NCBI RefSeq assembly: GCF_004923205.2
Contig: NZ_SELD02000066.1
Coordinates: 144,501 to 208,500 of the forward strand
DNA length: 64,000 nucleotides
From: Paracoccus aeridis
Lineage (GTDB): Bacteria; Pseudomonadota; Alphaproteobacteria; Rhodobacterales; Rhodobacteraceae
Direction of reading: 5' to 3'
Under the pieces are notes generated by a model. It did not search any database. It was given only the letters and a program-made list of their open reading frames with translations, and was not told the DNA's origin. Made by a program: the position numbers and the translations under genes. Positions 1 to 7,793 of the stretch are shown here, piece by piece (the stretch's first letter is position 1; every line of letters starts with the position of its first letter).

Positions 1-1336
1 AGACCAGCCGCTCGTGCGCGGCGTGCTGGTCCACGATGACGATGCCGTCGGCGGACTGGGCGACGATCCAGTTCTCGTGCAGCTGCGCCCGTGCCGCGCC
101 CAAGGGGAACGCGGCCGGGACGGCATCGGAAGGCGCGGGCGGCTCGATCCGGCCGCTGGCCTCGGCAAAGCCCGGCATCGGGTCGACGGCGGGCGGCGCG
201 GGCGCCTGCGCCACCCACGCGGCTTGCACCGCGCCCGGCGACGGGCGCGGCTCGGCCCGGAACGACGCGAGCGTCGCCGCCCCGCCGGTGGAGGACGCGC
301 GGTGCCCCGCCCCCGCCATGGCGTGGCGCAGCGCCGACACGACCAGCCCGCGCGCGGCCTCGGGCTCGCGGAACCGGACCTCGGCCTTGGCGGGATGCAC
401 GTTCACGTCGACACCCTGCGGGTCGCAGGACAGAAACAGCACCGCCGCAGGGTGCCGGCCCGACGACAGCACGTCGAAATACCCGGCCCGCAGCGCGCCG
501 GTCAGCAGCTTGTCGCGCACCGGGCGGCCGTTGACGTACAGATGCTGCGCCACCGCCGCGCCGCGGGAATAGGTCGGCAGCGCCGCAAGCCCGGTCAGCC
601 GCAGCCCGTCGCGGGTGGCGTCGATCGCGACCGCGTTCTCGACGAACTCCCGCCCCATGACCCGGCCGATCCGGGCGGCGGCAACGGCGGCGGGCGCGTC
701 CCCCGTCTCGGGATCGGCGCGGAACAGGACGCGGCCGTCATCCTCGTCGGTCAGGATGAAGCCCACCTGCGGGTCGGCCATCGACAGGCGGCGGATGACC
801 TCGGCGATGGCCTGCGTCTCGGCCCGGTCGCCGCGCAGGAAGCGCAGCCGGGCCGGGGTGGCGAAGAAGAGGTCGCGCAGTTCCACCACCGTCCCGCGGT
901 TGCCGGCGGCGGGGCGCACGTCCCCGGCGCGCCCGCCGGTCACGGTGATCTGGGCCGCGTCCGCCCCCGCGACGCGGCTGGTGATGGTCAGGCGGCCGAC
1001 CGCGCCGAGGCTCGGCAGCGCCTCGCCGCGAAAGCCGAAGCTGCGGATGTCCAGGAGGTCCGAGCCGTCGATCTTCGACGTGGCGTGGCGCGCGAGCGCC
1101 AGCGGCAGGTCGGCGGCGGTCATCCCGCAGCCGTCGTCGCTGACCCGGATCAGCCGCTTGCCGCCGCCCGCGATCGCCACCTCGATCCGCCGTGCCCCGG
1201 CGTCGAGCGCGTTCTCGACCAGTTCCTTGACGGCCGAGGCCGGACGCTCCACCACCTCGCCCGCGGCGATGCGGTTCGCCGCGGCCTCGTCGAGTTGCCG
1301 GATCACCGGCCGGATGTGGGGGTCGTGGCGTGTCAT
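1..1336 (-). CDS. mutL: DNA mismatch repair protein MutL (C-terminus beyond window)
   Basis: MutL couples mismatch recognition by MutS to strand incision and removal. The N-terminal GHKL ATPase is clear: ELVENALDAG at residues 38-47 (motif I), then DDGCGM near 66 and GFRGEAL near 96. After the transducer domain comes a Pro/Ala-rich linker. The last residues in the window, DQHAAHERLV, begin the C-terminal domain and fit the metal-binding DQHA(X)2E motif of MutL proteins with latent endonuclease activity, as expected where MutH is absent. About 445 codons are present, and roughly 150 more should lie to the left. The start is the ATG whose product begins MTRHDPHIRPVIRQLDEAAA; the Shine-Dalgarno is weak. 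Not annotated by simple ORF calling because it runs off the window. Confidence 0.95.
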   Translation of the reverse strand, partial: MTRHDPHIRPVIRQLDEAAANRIAAGEVVERPASAVKELVENALDAGARRIEVAIAGGGKRLIRVSDDGCGMTAADLPLALARHATSKIDGSDLLDIRSFGFRGEALPSLGAVGRLTITSRVAGADAAQITVTGGRAGDVRPAAGNRGTVVELRDLFFATPARLRFLRGDRAETQAIAEVIRRLSMADPQVGFILTDEDDGRVLFRADPETGDAPAAVAAARIGRVMGREFVENAVAIDATRDGLRLTGLAALPTYSRGAAVAQHLYVNGRPVRDKLLTGALRAGYFDVLSSGRHPAAVLFLSCDPQGVDVNVHPAKAEVRFREPEAARGLVVSALRHAMAGAGHRASSTGGAATLASFRAEPRPSPGAVQAAWVAQAPAPPAVDPMPGFAEASGRIEPPAPSDAVPAAFPLGAARAQLHENWIVAQSADGIVIVDQHAAHERLV

Positions 1337-1520
1337 TCCCCAAGATGTAGCATGCCGGCACCCCTACCTGCCAGAGATTCGGCCGCTTGACCGACCCCTG
1401 CCCGGCGCCCTGTGGCCATCCTGCTGAGCCCGTTCAACTTTCCGGGAACCCAACCCTGCCCTCGCGCGCTAGTGACGGGAGGCCCGAGGGCCGTCGCGTG
1501 ACAGGTAAGGAGAACGTGAG

Positions 1521-1700
1521 ATGAAGAAAATTGGTGTTGTTCTGGCCTGCGGGCTGGTGTTCGGCGTCGCGGCCTGCGGCGAAAACTCGACCGAGCGTGC
1601 CGTGACCGGCGCGACGACCGGCGCGCTGGTCGCGGGCCCGGTTGGCGCCGCGGTCGGCGGGATCGCGGGCGGCTCGGGCGCGGTCCAGGTCAATCCCTGA
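1521..1700 (+). CDS. Small lipoprotein with glycine-rich tail (59 aa)
   Basis: A 59-residue protein with a signal peptide ending in a lipobox (VAAC, Cys19), so it is probably a lipid-anchored envelope protein. The mature part is short and Gly/Ala-rich (GALVAGPVGAAVGG), resembling the glycine-zipper stretches of small membrane-associated lipoproteins. The start ATG follows AGGTAAGGAGAACGTGAG, which contains a good Shine-Dalgarno. A strong GC hairpin lies just after the stop. It stands alone between divergent mutL and the M16 peptidase pair. Function is not recognisable; 'entericidin-like' or 'osmotically inducible-like' labels are possible but unproven. Confidence 0.8.
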   Translation: MKKIGVVLACGLVFGVAACGENSTERAVTGATTGALVAGPVGAAVGGIAGGSGAVQVNP

Positions 1701-1711
1701 CGTGCCCTGAA

Positions 1712-1732
1712 GCTCCGGCTGCGCGCCGGAGC
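1712..1732 (+). terminator. Perfect GC-rich hairpin after the small lipoprotein gene
   Basis: GCTCCGGC (1712-1719) and GCCGGAGC (1725-1732) form a perfect 8-bp stem with a 5-nt loop, 12 nt after the lipoprotein stop. There is no T-run behind it, so it is a terminator-like or mRNA-stabilising hairpin rather than a textbook intrinsic terminator. Confidence 0.55.
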
Positions 1733-1822
1733 ATCCGAGACTGGAAGGCCGCGCATCCGCAGGGATGACGCGCCCTTTCCTTGGCGGCGCAGGCTTCCCC
1801 CGTCAGCCGCCATCGGCCCGCG

Positions 1823-3157
1823 TCAGTCCGCCGCCGCCGGCGCGACCTTTGCGTCGTCCATCCCCTCGGGCCGCCCGACCAGCACGAAGCGCAGCTTGCC
1901 CGCGTCCAGAAGGTCACGGGCCACCCGCTGCACGTCGTCGGCGGTCACCGCCTCTACCTTGGCGTTGCGCGTGTTGACGTAGTCGCGCGGCAGGCCGACC
2001 AGCTGCATGCCGGCAAGGATGCCCGCGATCCGGCCGTTCCCGTCGAAGCGCAGCGGGTATTCGCCGGTCAGGTATGTCTTGGCGTCCGCAAGCTCCCGGT
2101 CGGTGACGCCCTGCGCCATCCCGTCCCAGACCTCGCGCAGGATCCCCACCGCCTCGGCGGTGGACGCGTTCGCCGTAGCCATGCCCCCCTGCCAGGTGTC
2201 GCCCAGCACCTTGTTCGACAGGTCGGTGCCGACGCCGTAGGTCAGGCCGCGTTTCTCGCGGATCTCGTCCATCAGCCGCGACGAGAACCCGCCGCCGCCC
2301 AGGATGTGGTTCAGCACGAACGCGGCGAAATAGTCGGGATCGTCCATCGCAAGCCCTTCCTGCGCGAACGCGACCACCGTCTGCGGGCTGTCCCAGTCCA
2401 CGACCGTCGTGCCGCCGGTCAGCTTCAGCTCGGCCGCCTGCGGCAGCGGCGCGGTCGCGGTGGCGGGCAGGTCGCCCAGCACCCGGTCCATCAGCGCGCC
2501 GAGTTCCCCGGGCGTGATGTCGCCCGCAGCGGCGACCAGCACCCGGTCGCGGGCGAGCACCCGGTCCTTGGCGGCGCGCAGGTCGTCGGGCGTCAGCCCG
2601 GCCACGCTGTCCGCCGTGCCGTTGATCGAGCTGCCGTAGGGATGGTCGCCCCACGTCTCGCGCGCCAGCGTGGTCGCGGCGATCGCGTTGGGGTCGGTTT
2701 CCTCGGCCCGGATCGCGGCCTGCACCTGCGTCCGCACCCGGTCCACCGCGGCCGCGTCGAAGCGCGGTTCGACCAGGGCCGCGCGCAGCAGCTCGGCCGA
2801 GGCGTCCCGGTTCTCGGTCAGCATCCGGGCCGAAACGGACACCGCGTCGTCGCCCGCATCGAAGCCGATGCTCGCCGCCTGTTCCTGCACGGCTTCGGCA
2901 AAGGCCGTGGCATCCATGTCGCCCGCGCCTTCCTCGAGCGTCGCGGCCATCAGGTTGACCGCGCCGCGCTTGCCCAGCGCATCCACCGACGCCCCGCCGC
3001 GAAAGAGGATCGAGATCGAGACGAAGGGGATCGAGTGATCCTCGACCAGCCATGCGGTGAGGCCGCCGGGCGACTTCACGTCCTGGATGTCGATGGCGCG
3101 GGCGGGCAGCGCGAGGGTGACGGCCAGCGCGAGGCCCGTGACAATGGCGCGGATCAT
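1823..3157 (-). CDS. M16 family peptidase-like protein, non-catalytic partner (444 aa)
   Basis: Secreted insulinase/M16 family protein. It has a signal peptide (MIRAIVTGLALAVTLALPARA) and the two-lobe M16 architecture, but no HxxEH zinc motif where one is expected. That is typical of the inactive partner in bacterial M16B pairs. A glycine-rich loop (GGGGFSSRLMDEIREKRGLTY, around residues 285-305) matches the conserved C-lobe R/Y substrate-binding motif. The start overlaps the stop of the upstream zinc-bearing paralogue by 4 nt, so the two are translationally coupled and probably form a periplasmic heterodimer that degrades peptides. Substrate unknown. Confidence 0.9.
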   Translation of the reverse strand: MIRAIVTGLALAVTLALPARAIDIQDVKSPGGLTAWLVEDHSIPFVSISILFRGGASVDALGKRGAVNLMAATLEEGAGDMDATAFAEAVQEQAASIGFDAGDDAVSVSARMLTENRDASAELLRAALVEPRFDAAAVDRVRTQVQAAIRAEETDPNAIAATTLARETWGDHPYGSSINGTADSVAGLTPDDLRAAKDRVLARDRVLVAAAGDITPGELGALMDRVLGDLPATATAPLPQAAELKLTGGTTVVDWDSPQTVVAFAQEGLAMDDPDYFAAFVLNHILGGGGFSSRLMDEIREKRGLTYGVGTDLSNKVLGDTWQGGMATANASTAEAVGILREVWDGMAQGVTDRELADAKTYLTGEYPLRFDGNGRIAGILAGMQLVGLPRDYVNTRNAKVEAVTADDVQRVARDLLDAGKLRFVLVGRPEGMDDAKVAPAAAD

Positions 3158-4941
3158 GGCTGCTGCTCCGGCTGGGGGGAGGGTTGACGCTCGACGGGTG
3201 CGCCGACGGGTGGCACGGCATCCGCCGGGGCCGCGACGGGGTCAGCGACGGGGTGCGCGACCGGATCCGGGGGCGCGGGTGTTTCCGGGGTCGGCGTGTC
3301 GGGCGACGGCGTTCCGGGCGGCGGCGTACCGGGCGCGAATGTGCCGGGCGCGGATGTGCCAGGGGCGGGCGTGTCGCCGGTGGATGCGTCGGGAACGGGC
3401 GCCGCGGCTCCTGCGTCGGGGGCCGGGATGTCGGCAGGTCCCACGGGCGCGGCGGGCTCGCCCGCGTTGGCCGCGGGCGTGTCGCCGGAAAGGTCCGCGG
3501 GATCGGCCATGCCGCGGCCTGCGGGGGTCGCCGCAGGGTCGGCCGCCGCTGAACCCACCGGCGCCCCCTGCGCGACCGTCGCCCCTTCCGCCGGCAGCAG
3601 CCAGGAGGTGACGCCGGGCCGCCCCTCCAGCACCAGCGCCGCCGCGGCCATCACGTCCTCGGCGGTGACCCGGGCCAGGATGTCGGGCCAGTCGTTCACG
3701 TCCTCGACCGAAAGGCCCACGGCAAGGCCTTGGCCATAGTCGTAGGCGCGTCCGTGCGCGCTGTCCTGTTCGTAGATGCGGGCGGCGCGCAGCCCGGTCC
3801 GCACCCGCTCCAGCGCGGCCTCGTCGGGGCCATCGCGCAGGAACTTCGCGATGGCGTCGTCCAGCATCCGCTCGGCCTCGTCCTGCGGGACGCCGGGCGC
3901 CGGCACGACGGTCAGCGCGAAGGTCGTGGGATCGACCGACAGCCCGTCGTAGCGCGCGCCCGCGTAGACCGCCTTGCCGGTCAGCATCAGTTCCCGCCCC
4001 AGCACCGACGTCTGCGCCGATCCGCCCAGCAGCTCGGCCAGCACGGACAGCGCCGCCGCGGTCTCCTGGTCGCCGGGGTTGCGTTCCGGCGCAACCGTGC
4101 TGCGGGTCAGCACCGGCTGCGGCACGCGCGGGTCCCGCATCTCCATCCGCCGCTCGGCGCGCTTCGCGGGCTCCTGCGGGCGGGCCTGACGCTCGGCGCC
4201 GGGCTTGGCCGGGATGGGCCCGTAATGCTCCTCGGCCAGCTTGCGGACCTCGTCAGCCGTCACGTCGCCCGCCACGACCAGCACGGCCACGTTCGGGGCA
4301 TAGTGGCTTTCGTACCAGTCCAGCGCGTCGGCGCGGGTCAGCCCCTCCATCTCGGCCCGCCAGCCGATCACCGGGCGGCCGTAGGGATGATTGTAGAACT
4401 GCACCGCCGCCACTTCCTCGCCGAAGAGCGCGGCGGGGTCGCTGTCCGTGCGCTGCGCCCGCTCCTCCAGCACGACCTGGCGTTCCGCCTGCCAGTCGTC
4501 CTCGCCGATGCGGAGATTGGCCATCCGGTCCGCCTCCATCCGCATGACGAGCGGCAGGCGGTCGGCGGCGATGCGCTGGAAGTAGGTGGTGAAGTCGTAG
4601 CTGGTGAAGGCGTTGTCGGACCCGCCGTTGGCGGTCACCGTCCTGGACAGCTCGCCCGGCGCCAGCGTTTCGGTGCCCTTGAACATCAGGTGTTCCAGGT
4701 AGTGCGCGAGCCCGGTCTTGCCCGCCACCTCGTCGGCCGACCCGATCCTGTACCACACCATCTGCACCACGACCGGCGCGCGGTGATCCTCGATCACCAC
4801 CGCCTGCAGGCCGTTGTCGAGCGTGAAGCTGCTGACGCCCGCCGGCATCTCGGCCGCGACCGGCGGCGCGGCCAGCAGCGCCGCGATCAGCGCGAACGAA
4901 GGCGCGGCAAGCGCGGGTCGGGACAGGTGGGCGCGCGTCAT
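3154..4941 (-). CDS. M16 family zinc metallopeptidase with long Pro-rich C-terminal tail (595 aa)
   Basis: Active subunit of the M16B pair: zinc motif HxxEH is HYLEH at residues 80-84, and the conserved downstream acidic segment is present around 155-165. The start at 4941 is preferred because it follows GAGGAG with good spacing and gives a clean signal peptide ending PPVAA. An in-frame ATG 40 codons earlier would spoil the signal sequence. The peptidase core occupies about the first 465 residues. The remaining ~130 are low-complexity, rich in Pro, Ala, Thr and Asp with repeated APGT-type units, and are not part of the M16 fold. That tail may be a flexible spacer in the periplasm. Followed by the non-catalytic paralogue. 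Confidence 0.92.
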   Translation of the reverse strand: MTRAHLSRPALAAPSFALIAALLAAPPVAAEMPAGVSSFTLDNGLQAVVIEDHRAPVVVQMVWYRIGSADEVAGKTGLAHYLEHLMFKGTETLAPGELSRTVTANGGSDNAFTSYDFTTYFQRIAADRLPLVMRMEADRMANLRIGEDDWQAERQVVLEERAQRTDSDPAALFGEEVAAVQFYNHPYGRPVIGWRAEMEGLTRADALDWYESHYAPNVAVLVVAGDVTADEVRKLAEEHYGPIPAKPGAERQARPQEPAKRAERRMEMRDPRVPQPVLTRSTVAPERNPGDQETAAALSVLAELLGGSAQTSVLGRELMLTGKAVYAGARYDGLSVDPTTFALTVVPAPGVPQDEAERMLDDAIAKFLRDGPDEAALERVRTGLRAARIYEQDSAHGRAYDYGQGLAVGLSVEDVNDWPDILARVTAEDVMAAAALVLEGRPGVTSWLLPAEGATVAQGAPVGSAAADPAATPAGRGMADPADLSGDTPAANAGEPAAPVGPADIPAPDAGAAAPVPDASTGDTPAPGTSAPGTFAPGTPPPGTPSPDTPTPETPAPPDPVAHPVADPVAAPADAVPPVGAPVERQPSPQPEQQP

Positions 4942-5071
4942 CGGCTGCTCCTCGGCGGAAAGACTCGGCGGCAGGTTGGGCGCGGCGGCGCGCGGCCGCA
5001 AGCGACAGACGCGTGAGTCCGGCGTGAAACCTGCGCCAACGGCGGGCCGCGGGCCGGTCACGCCGGACGCG

Positions 5072-5530
5072 TCAGTTGGTGAAGGCGTCGATCAGGTTGA
5101 TCACGGCCAGGATCTTCCGCGTGTCGCTGTCGACGCGATAGACGCGGTCGTCGTCGCGGTAGTAGTCCCAGCCGCGCCGGCGTTCGAGGTCGTAGCGGTC
5201 GAAGTCGCGGATCACGGCATAGTCGCCGACCCGCAGCACGTCGCCGACGCGGGTGCCGTGGTGATCGTCATGCTTGCGCGCCTGGCCGGGCGGGACGCAG
5301 GGCGGGTTCTTCTTGGCCAGCCCCGGCGGGCAGGTGCGGGCATGATCCGCGTGACCGCGGCCGCGGCCATCGTCGTGACGGACGTGGCCGGCCTTCTCCT
5401 TGCCCCCGCTTGCGTGACCGTGACCCTTGCCGTTCCCGTGGCCGTTTCCGTGGCCCGGATCGGCCAGCGCCGGCATGGCTGCCATGCTCGCCGCCAGCAC
5501 CGCCGCCGCGACCAGTGATCCCCTTTTCAT
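5072..5530 (-). CDS. RcnB-like secreted protein, His/Asp-rich (152 aa)
   Basis: Periplasmic protein with a clear signal peptide (cleavage near PALADP). A His/Gly/Lys-rich segment follows (HGNGHGNGKGHGHASGG), then a CPPGLAKKNPPCVPPGQ motif, and a C-terminal region reading GDVLRVGDYAVIRDFDRYDL...DDRVYRVDSDTRKIL. The C-terminal layout resembles the RcnB family, whose E. coli member affects nickel/cobalt homeostasis. Proteins with this CPPGxAKK motif are often mis-annotated as excinuclease subunits. The His-rich stretch would suit metal binding, but that is inference. AGGAGAATGCG precedes the start. Confidence 0.75.
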   Translation of the reverse strand: MKRGSLVAAAVLAASMAAMPALADPGHGNGHGNGKGHGHASGGKEKAGHVRHDDGRGRGHADHARTCPPGLAKKNPPCVPPGQARKHDDHHGTRVGDVLRVGDYAVIRDFDRYDLERRRGWDYYRDDDRVYRVDSDTRKILAVINLIDAFTN

Positions 5531-5734
5531 CGCATTCTCCTGTCATCGCTCGAAGGATGCTACGCCGCCCGCGTCGGCGGGTTGCATCACGTTTGCCGGA
5601 ACGCCCCGCGCCGCTGCGTCCCTTTCCGCCCCGCGCCCGAAAGGTTGCACCCGCCCGGCGGCGCTGGCAGGTTCCGCGTCATGACCGCGCCTGCCCTTGG
5701 TCGACGAGGGCAAGCCCCTGCAAAGGACGACAGC

Positions 5735-6796
5735 TTGAAAACCCGCAAGATCGGCAGCCTGACCGTGTCCGACGTGTGCCTGGGCACCATGACCTACGGC
5801 AACGCGACGCTGCGCGAGGACGCCTTCGCCCAGATGGACCGCGCGCTCGACGCCGGGATCGGCTTCTGGGACACGGCCGAGATGTATCCGGTCAACCCCG
5901 CCACGGCCGAAACCTACGGGTTGAGCGAGATCATCATCGGCGAGTGGTTCGCCCGATCGGGACGCCGCGCCGACGTGCAGATCGCCACCAAGGCCAGCGG
6001 CAAGGGGGGAAGCGGCCGCTTCAGCCGGGGCGACGCCGGGTTCGAGCCGGGCAACATCGAGGAAGCGGTGGACCTGTCGCTGAAGCGGCTGCAGACCGAC
6101 GTCATCGACCTGTACCAGCTGCACTGGCCCAGGCGCGGCACCTACGCCTTCCGCGGCAACTGGACCTACGACCCCGGCACGTCGAGCAAGGCGCGGGTCG
6201 AGGACCACATGAACGGCATCGCCGAGGCGATGGGCCGCGTCGTCGCCTCCGGCAAGGTGCGCGAGTTCGGCCTGTCCAACGAGACGGCATGGGGCACGAT
6301 GGCCTGGAACGCCGCCGCCGATCGCACCGGCGGGCCGCGCGTCGTGTCGATCCAGAACGAATACGGGCCGCTCCACCGGCTCTACGACACCGACATGGCC
6401 GAGGTCGGGCAGAAAGAGGACGTGACGCTGCTGGCCTACTCGCCGCTCGCGGCGGGGCTGGCGACCGGCAAGTATTCGGGCGGCGCGACGCCGCCGGGCA
6501 GCCGCGCGGCGGTGGACGTGGCGCATGGCGGGCCCGGCAACCTCGGCGGGCGGCGCACCGACCGCGGGGTCGAGGCGGCCGACGGGTGGGTCGCGCTGGC
6601 GCGGGATCTCGGCCACGACCCGGTCCACCTCGCCATCGCCTTCGTCCGCGCGCGCCCGTTCCCGGCCATCCCGATCATCGGCGCGACCGACACGGGCCAG
6701 CTCGACCACCTGCTGGCGGGGCTCGACGTCACCATCGACGCCGACGCCGCACCCCGGATCGACGCCTTCCACCGCGCCCACCCGCTTCCCTTCTGA
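5735..6796 (+). CDS. Aldo/keto reductase, Tas-like (353 aa)
   Basis: NAD(P)H-dependent oxidoreductase of the aldo/keto reductase superfamily. The catalytic tetrad is visible: Asp46 and Tyr51 (FWDTAEMYP), Lys86 (IATKASGK) and His130 (YQLHWP). The best start is a TTG at 5735 preceded by AAAGGA at about 8 nt. It gives MKTRKIGSLTVSDVCLGTM, the usual beginning of Tas-type members. An in-frame ATG at 5681 would add 18 residues not found in the family. The nitronate-monooxygenase-like gene follows 24 nt downstream. The physiological substrate cannot be read from sequence. Confidence 0.9.
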   Translation: MKTRKIGSLTVSDVCLGTMTYGNATLREDAFAQMDRALDAGIGFWDTAEMYPVNPATAETYGLSEIIIGEWFARSGRRADVQIATKASGKGGSGRFSRGDAGFEPGNIEEAVDLSLKRLQTDVIDLYQLHWPRRGTYAFRGNWTYDPGTSSKARVEDHMNGIAEAMGRVVASGKVREFGLSNETAWGTMAWNAAADRTGGPRVVSIQNEYGPLHRLYDTDMAEVGQKEDVTLLAYSPLAAGLATGKYSGGATPPGSRAAVDVAHGGPGNLGGRRTDRGVEAADGWVALARDLGHDPVHLAIAFVRARPFPAIPIIGATDTGQLDHLLAGLDVTIDADAAPRIDAFHRAHPLPF

Positions 6797-6820
6797 CCTT
6801 CCGGCACCTGCGAGGACACC

Positions 6821-7789
6821 ATGCTTCCGCCGCTTCTGCAGAACCTCCGCATCCCCGTCGTCGCGTCGCCCATGTTCATCGTGTCCGGCCCCGATCTCGT
6901 CATCGAGCAGTGCAAGGCCGGCATCGTGGGGTCGTTCCCGGCGCTGAACGCGCGCGAGAAGGACGGGGAGCCGCCGCTGCTCGACGCGTGGCTGACGCGG
7001 ATCGAGGAGGAACTGGATCGCCACAACCAGGCCAATCCCGACCGCCCCGCCGCGCCCTTCGCGGTGAACCAAATCGTCCACAAGTCGAACACGCGGCTGG
7101 AACGCGACCTCGAGATCTGCCACCGCCACAAGGTGCCGATCTGGATCACCAGCCTCGGCGCGCGGCCCGAGGTCAACCACGCCGCCCACGACTGCGGCGG
7201 GATCGCGCTGCACGACATCATCAACGTGACCTTCGCCAGGAAGGCGCTGGAAAAGGGCGCCGACGGGCTCATCGCGGTGGCGGCGGGCGCGGGCGGGCAC
7301 GCGGGCAAGCAGAACCCCTTCGCGCTGGTCCAGGAGATCCGCGAGTTCTTCGACGGGCCGCTGCTGCTGTCGGGCGCGATCGCGACGGGGCGCGCAATCC
7401 TGGCCGCGCGGGCGGCGGGCGCGGACCTCGCCTATATCGGCAGCCCCTTCATCGCCACGGTCGAGGCGAACGCCGTCGAAGGCTACAAGCAGATGATCGT
7501 GGACAGCGGCGCGGACGATATCGTGAACTCGTCGCTGTTCACGGGCATCCACGGCAACTACCTGAAGCCGTCGATCCGCAACGCCGGGATGGACCCCGAC
7601 GCGCTGGAAAGCGCCGACCCCTCGAAGATGGACTTCAGCAAGGGCAGCGCCAAGGCCAAGGCGTGGAGCGAGATCTGGGGCTCGGGCCAGGGCATCGGCG
7701 CGGTCAAGTCGGTGCAGCCGGCGGCGGCGCTGGTGGACCGGCTGGCCGCGGAATACGCGGCCGCCCGGCGCGAGCTGTGCGCCGCCTGA
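6821..7789 (+). CDS. Nitronate monooxygenase-type FMN oxidoreductase (322 aa)
   Basis: TIM-barrel flavoprotein of the nitronate monooxygenase (2-nitropropane dioxygenase) / enoyl reductase II group. Landmarks are the N-terminal PVVASPMFIVSGPDLV, the GAGGHAGKQNPF phosphate/flavin loop near residue 160, and GAIATGRAILAARAAGADLAYIGSPF near 190-215, where the FMN phosphate is held. Length matches the family. It lies directly behind the aldo/keto reductase and probably shares its transcript. Members oxidise alkyl nitronates or reduce quinones, and the actual substrate is open. Confidence 0.88.
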   Translation: MLPPLLQNLRIPVVASPMFIVSGPDLVIEQCKAGIVGSFPALNAREKDGEPPLLDAWLTRIEEELDRHNQANPDRPAAPFAVNQIVHKSNTRLERDLEICHRHKVPIWITSLGARPEVNHAAHDCGGIALHDIINVTFARKALEKGADGLIAVAAGAGGHAGKQNPFALVQEIREFFDGPLLLSGAIATGRAILAARAAGADLAYIGSPFIATVEANAVEGYKQMIVDSGADDIVNSSLFTGIHGNYLKPSIRNAGMDPDALESADPSKMDFSKGSAKAKAWSEIWGSGQGIGAVKSVQPAAALVDRLAAEYAAARRELCAA

Positions 7790-7793
7790 CGCC

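Noticed and set aside
1..1390. Plus-strand 458-codon ORF
   Set aside because: Antisense to mutL, whose ATPase motifs are unmistakable on the minus strand.
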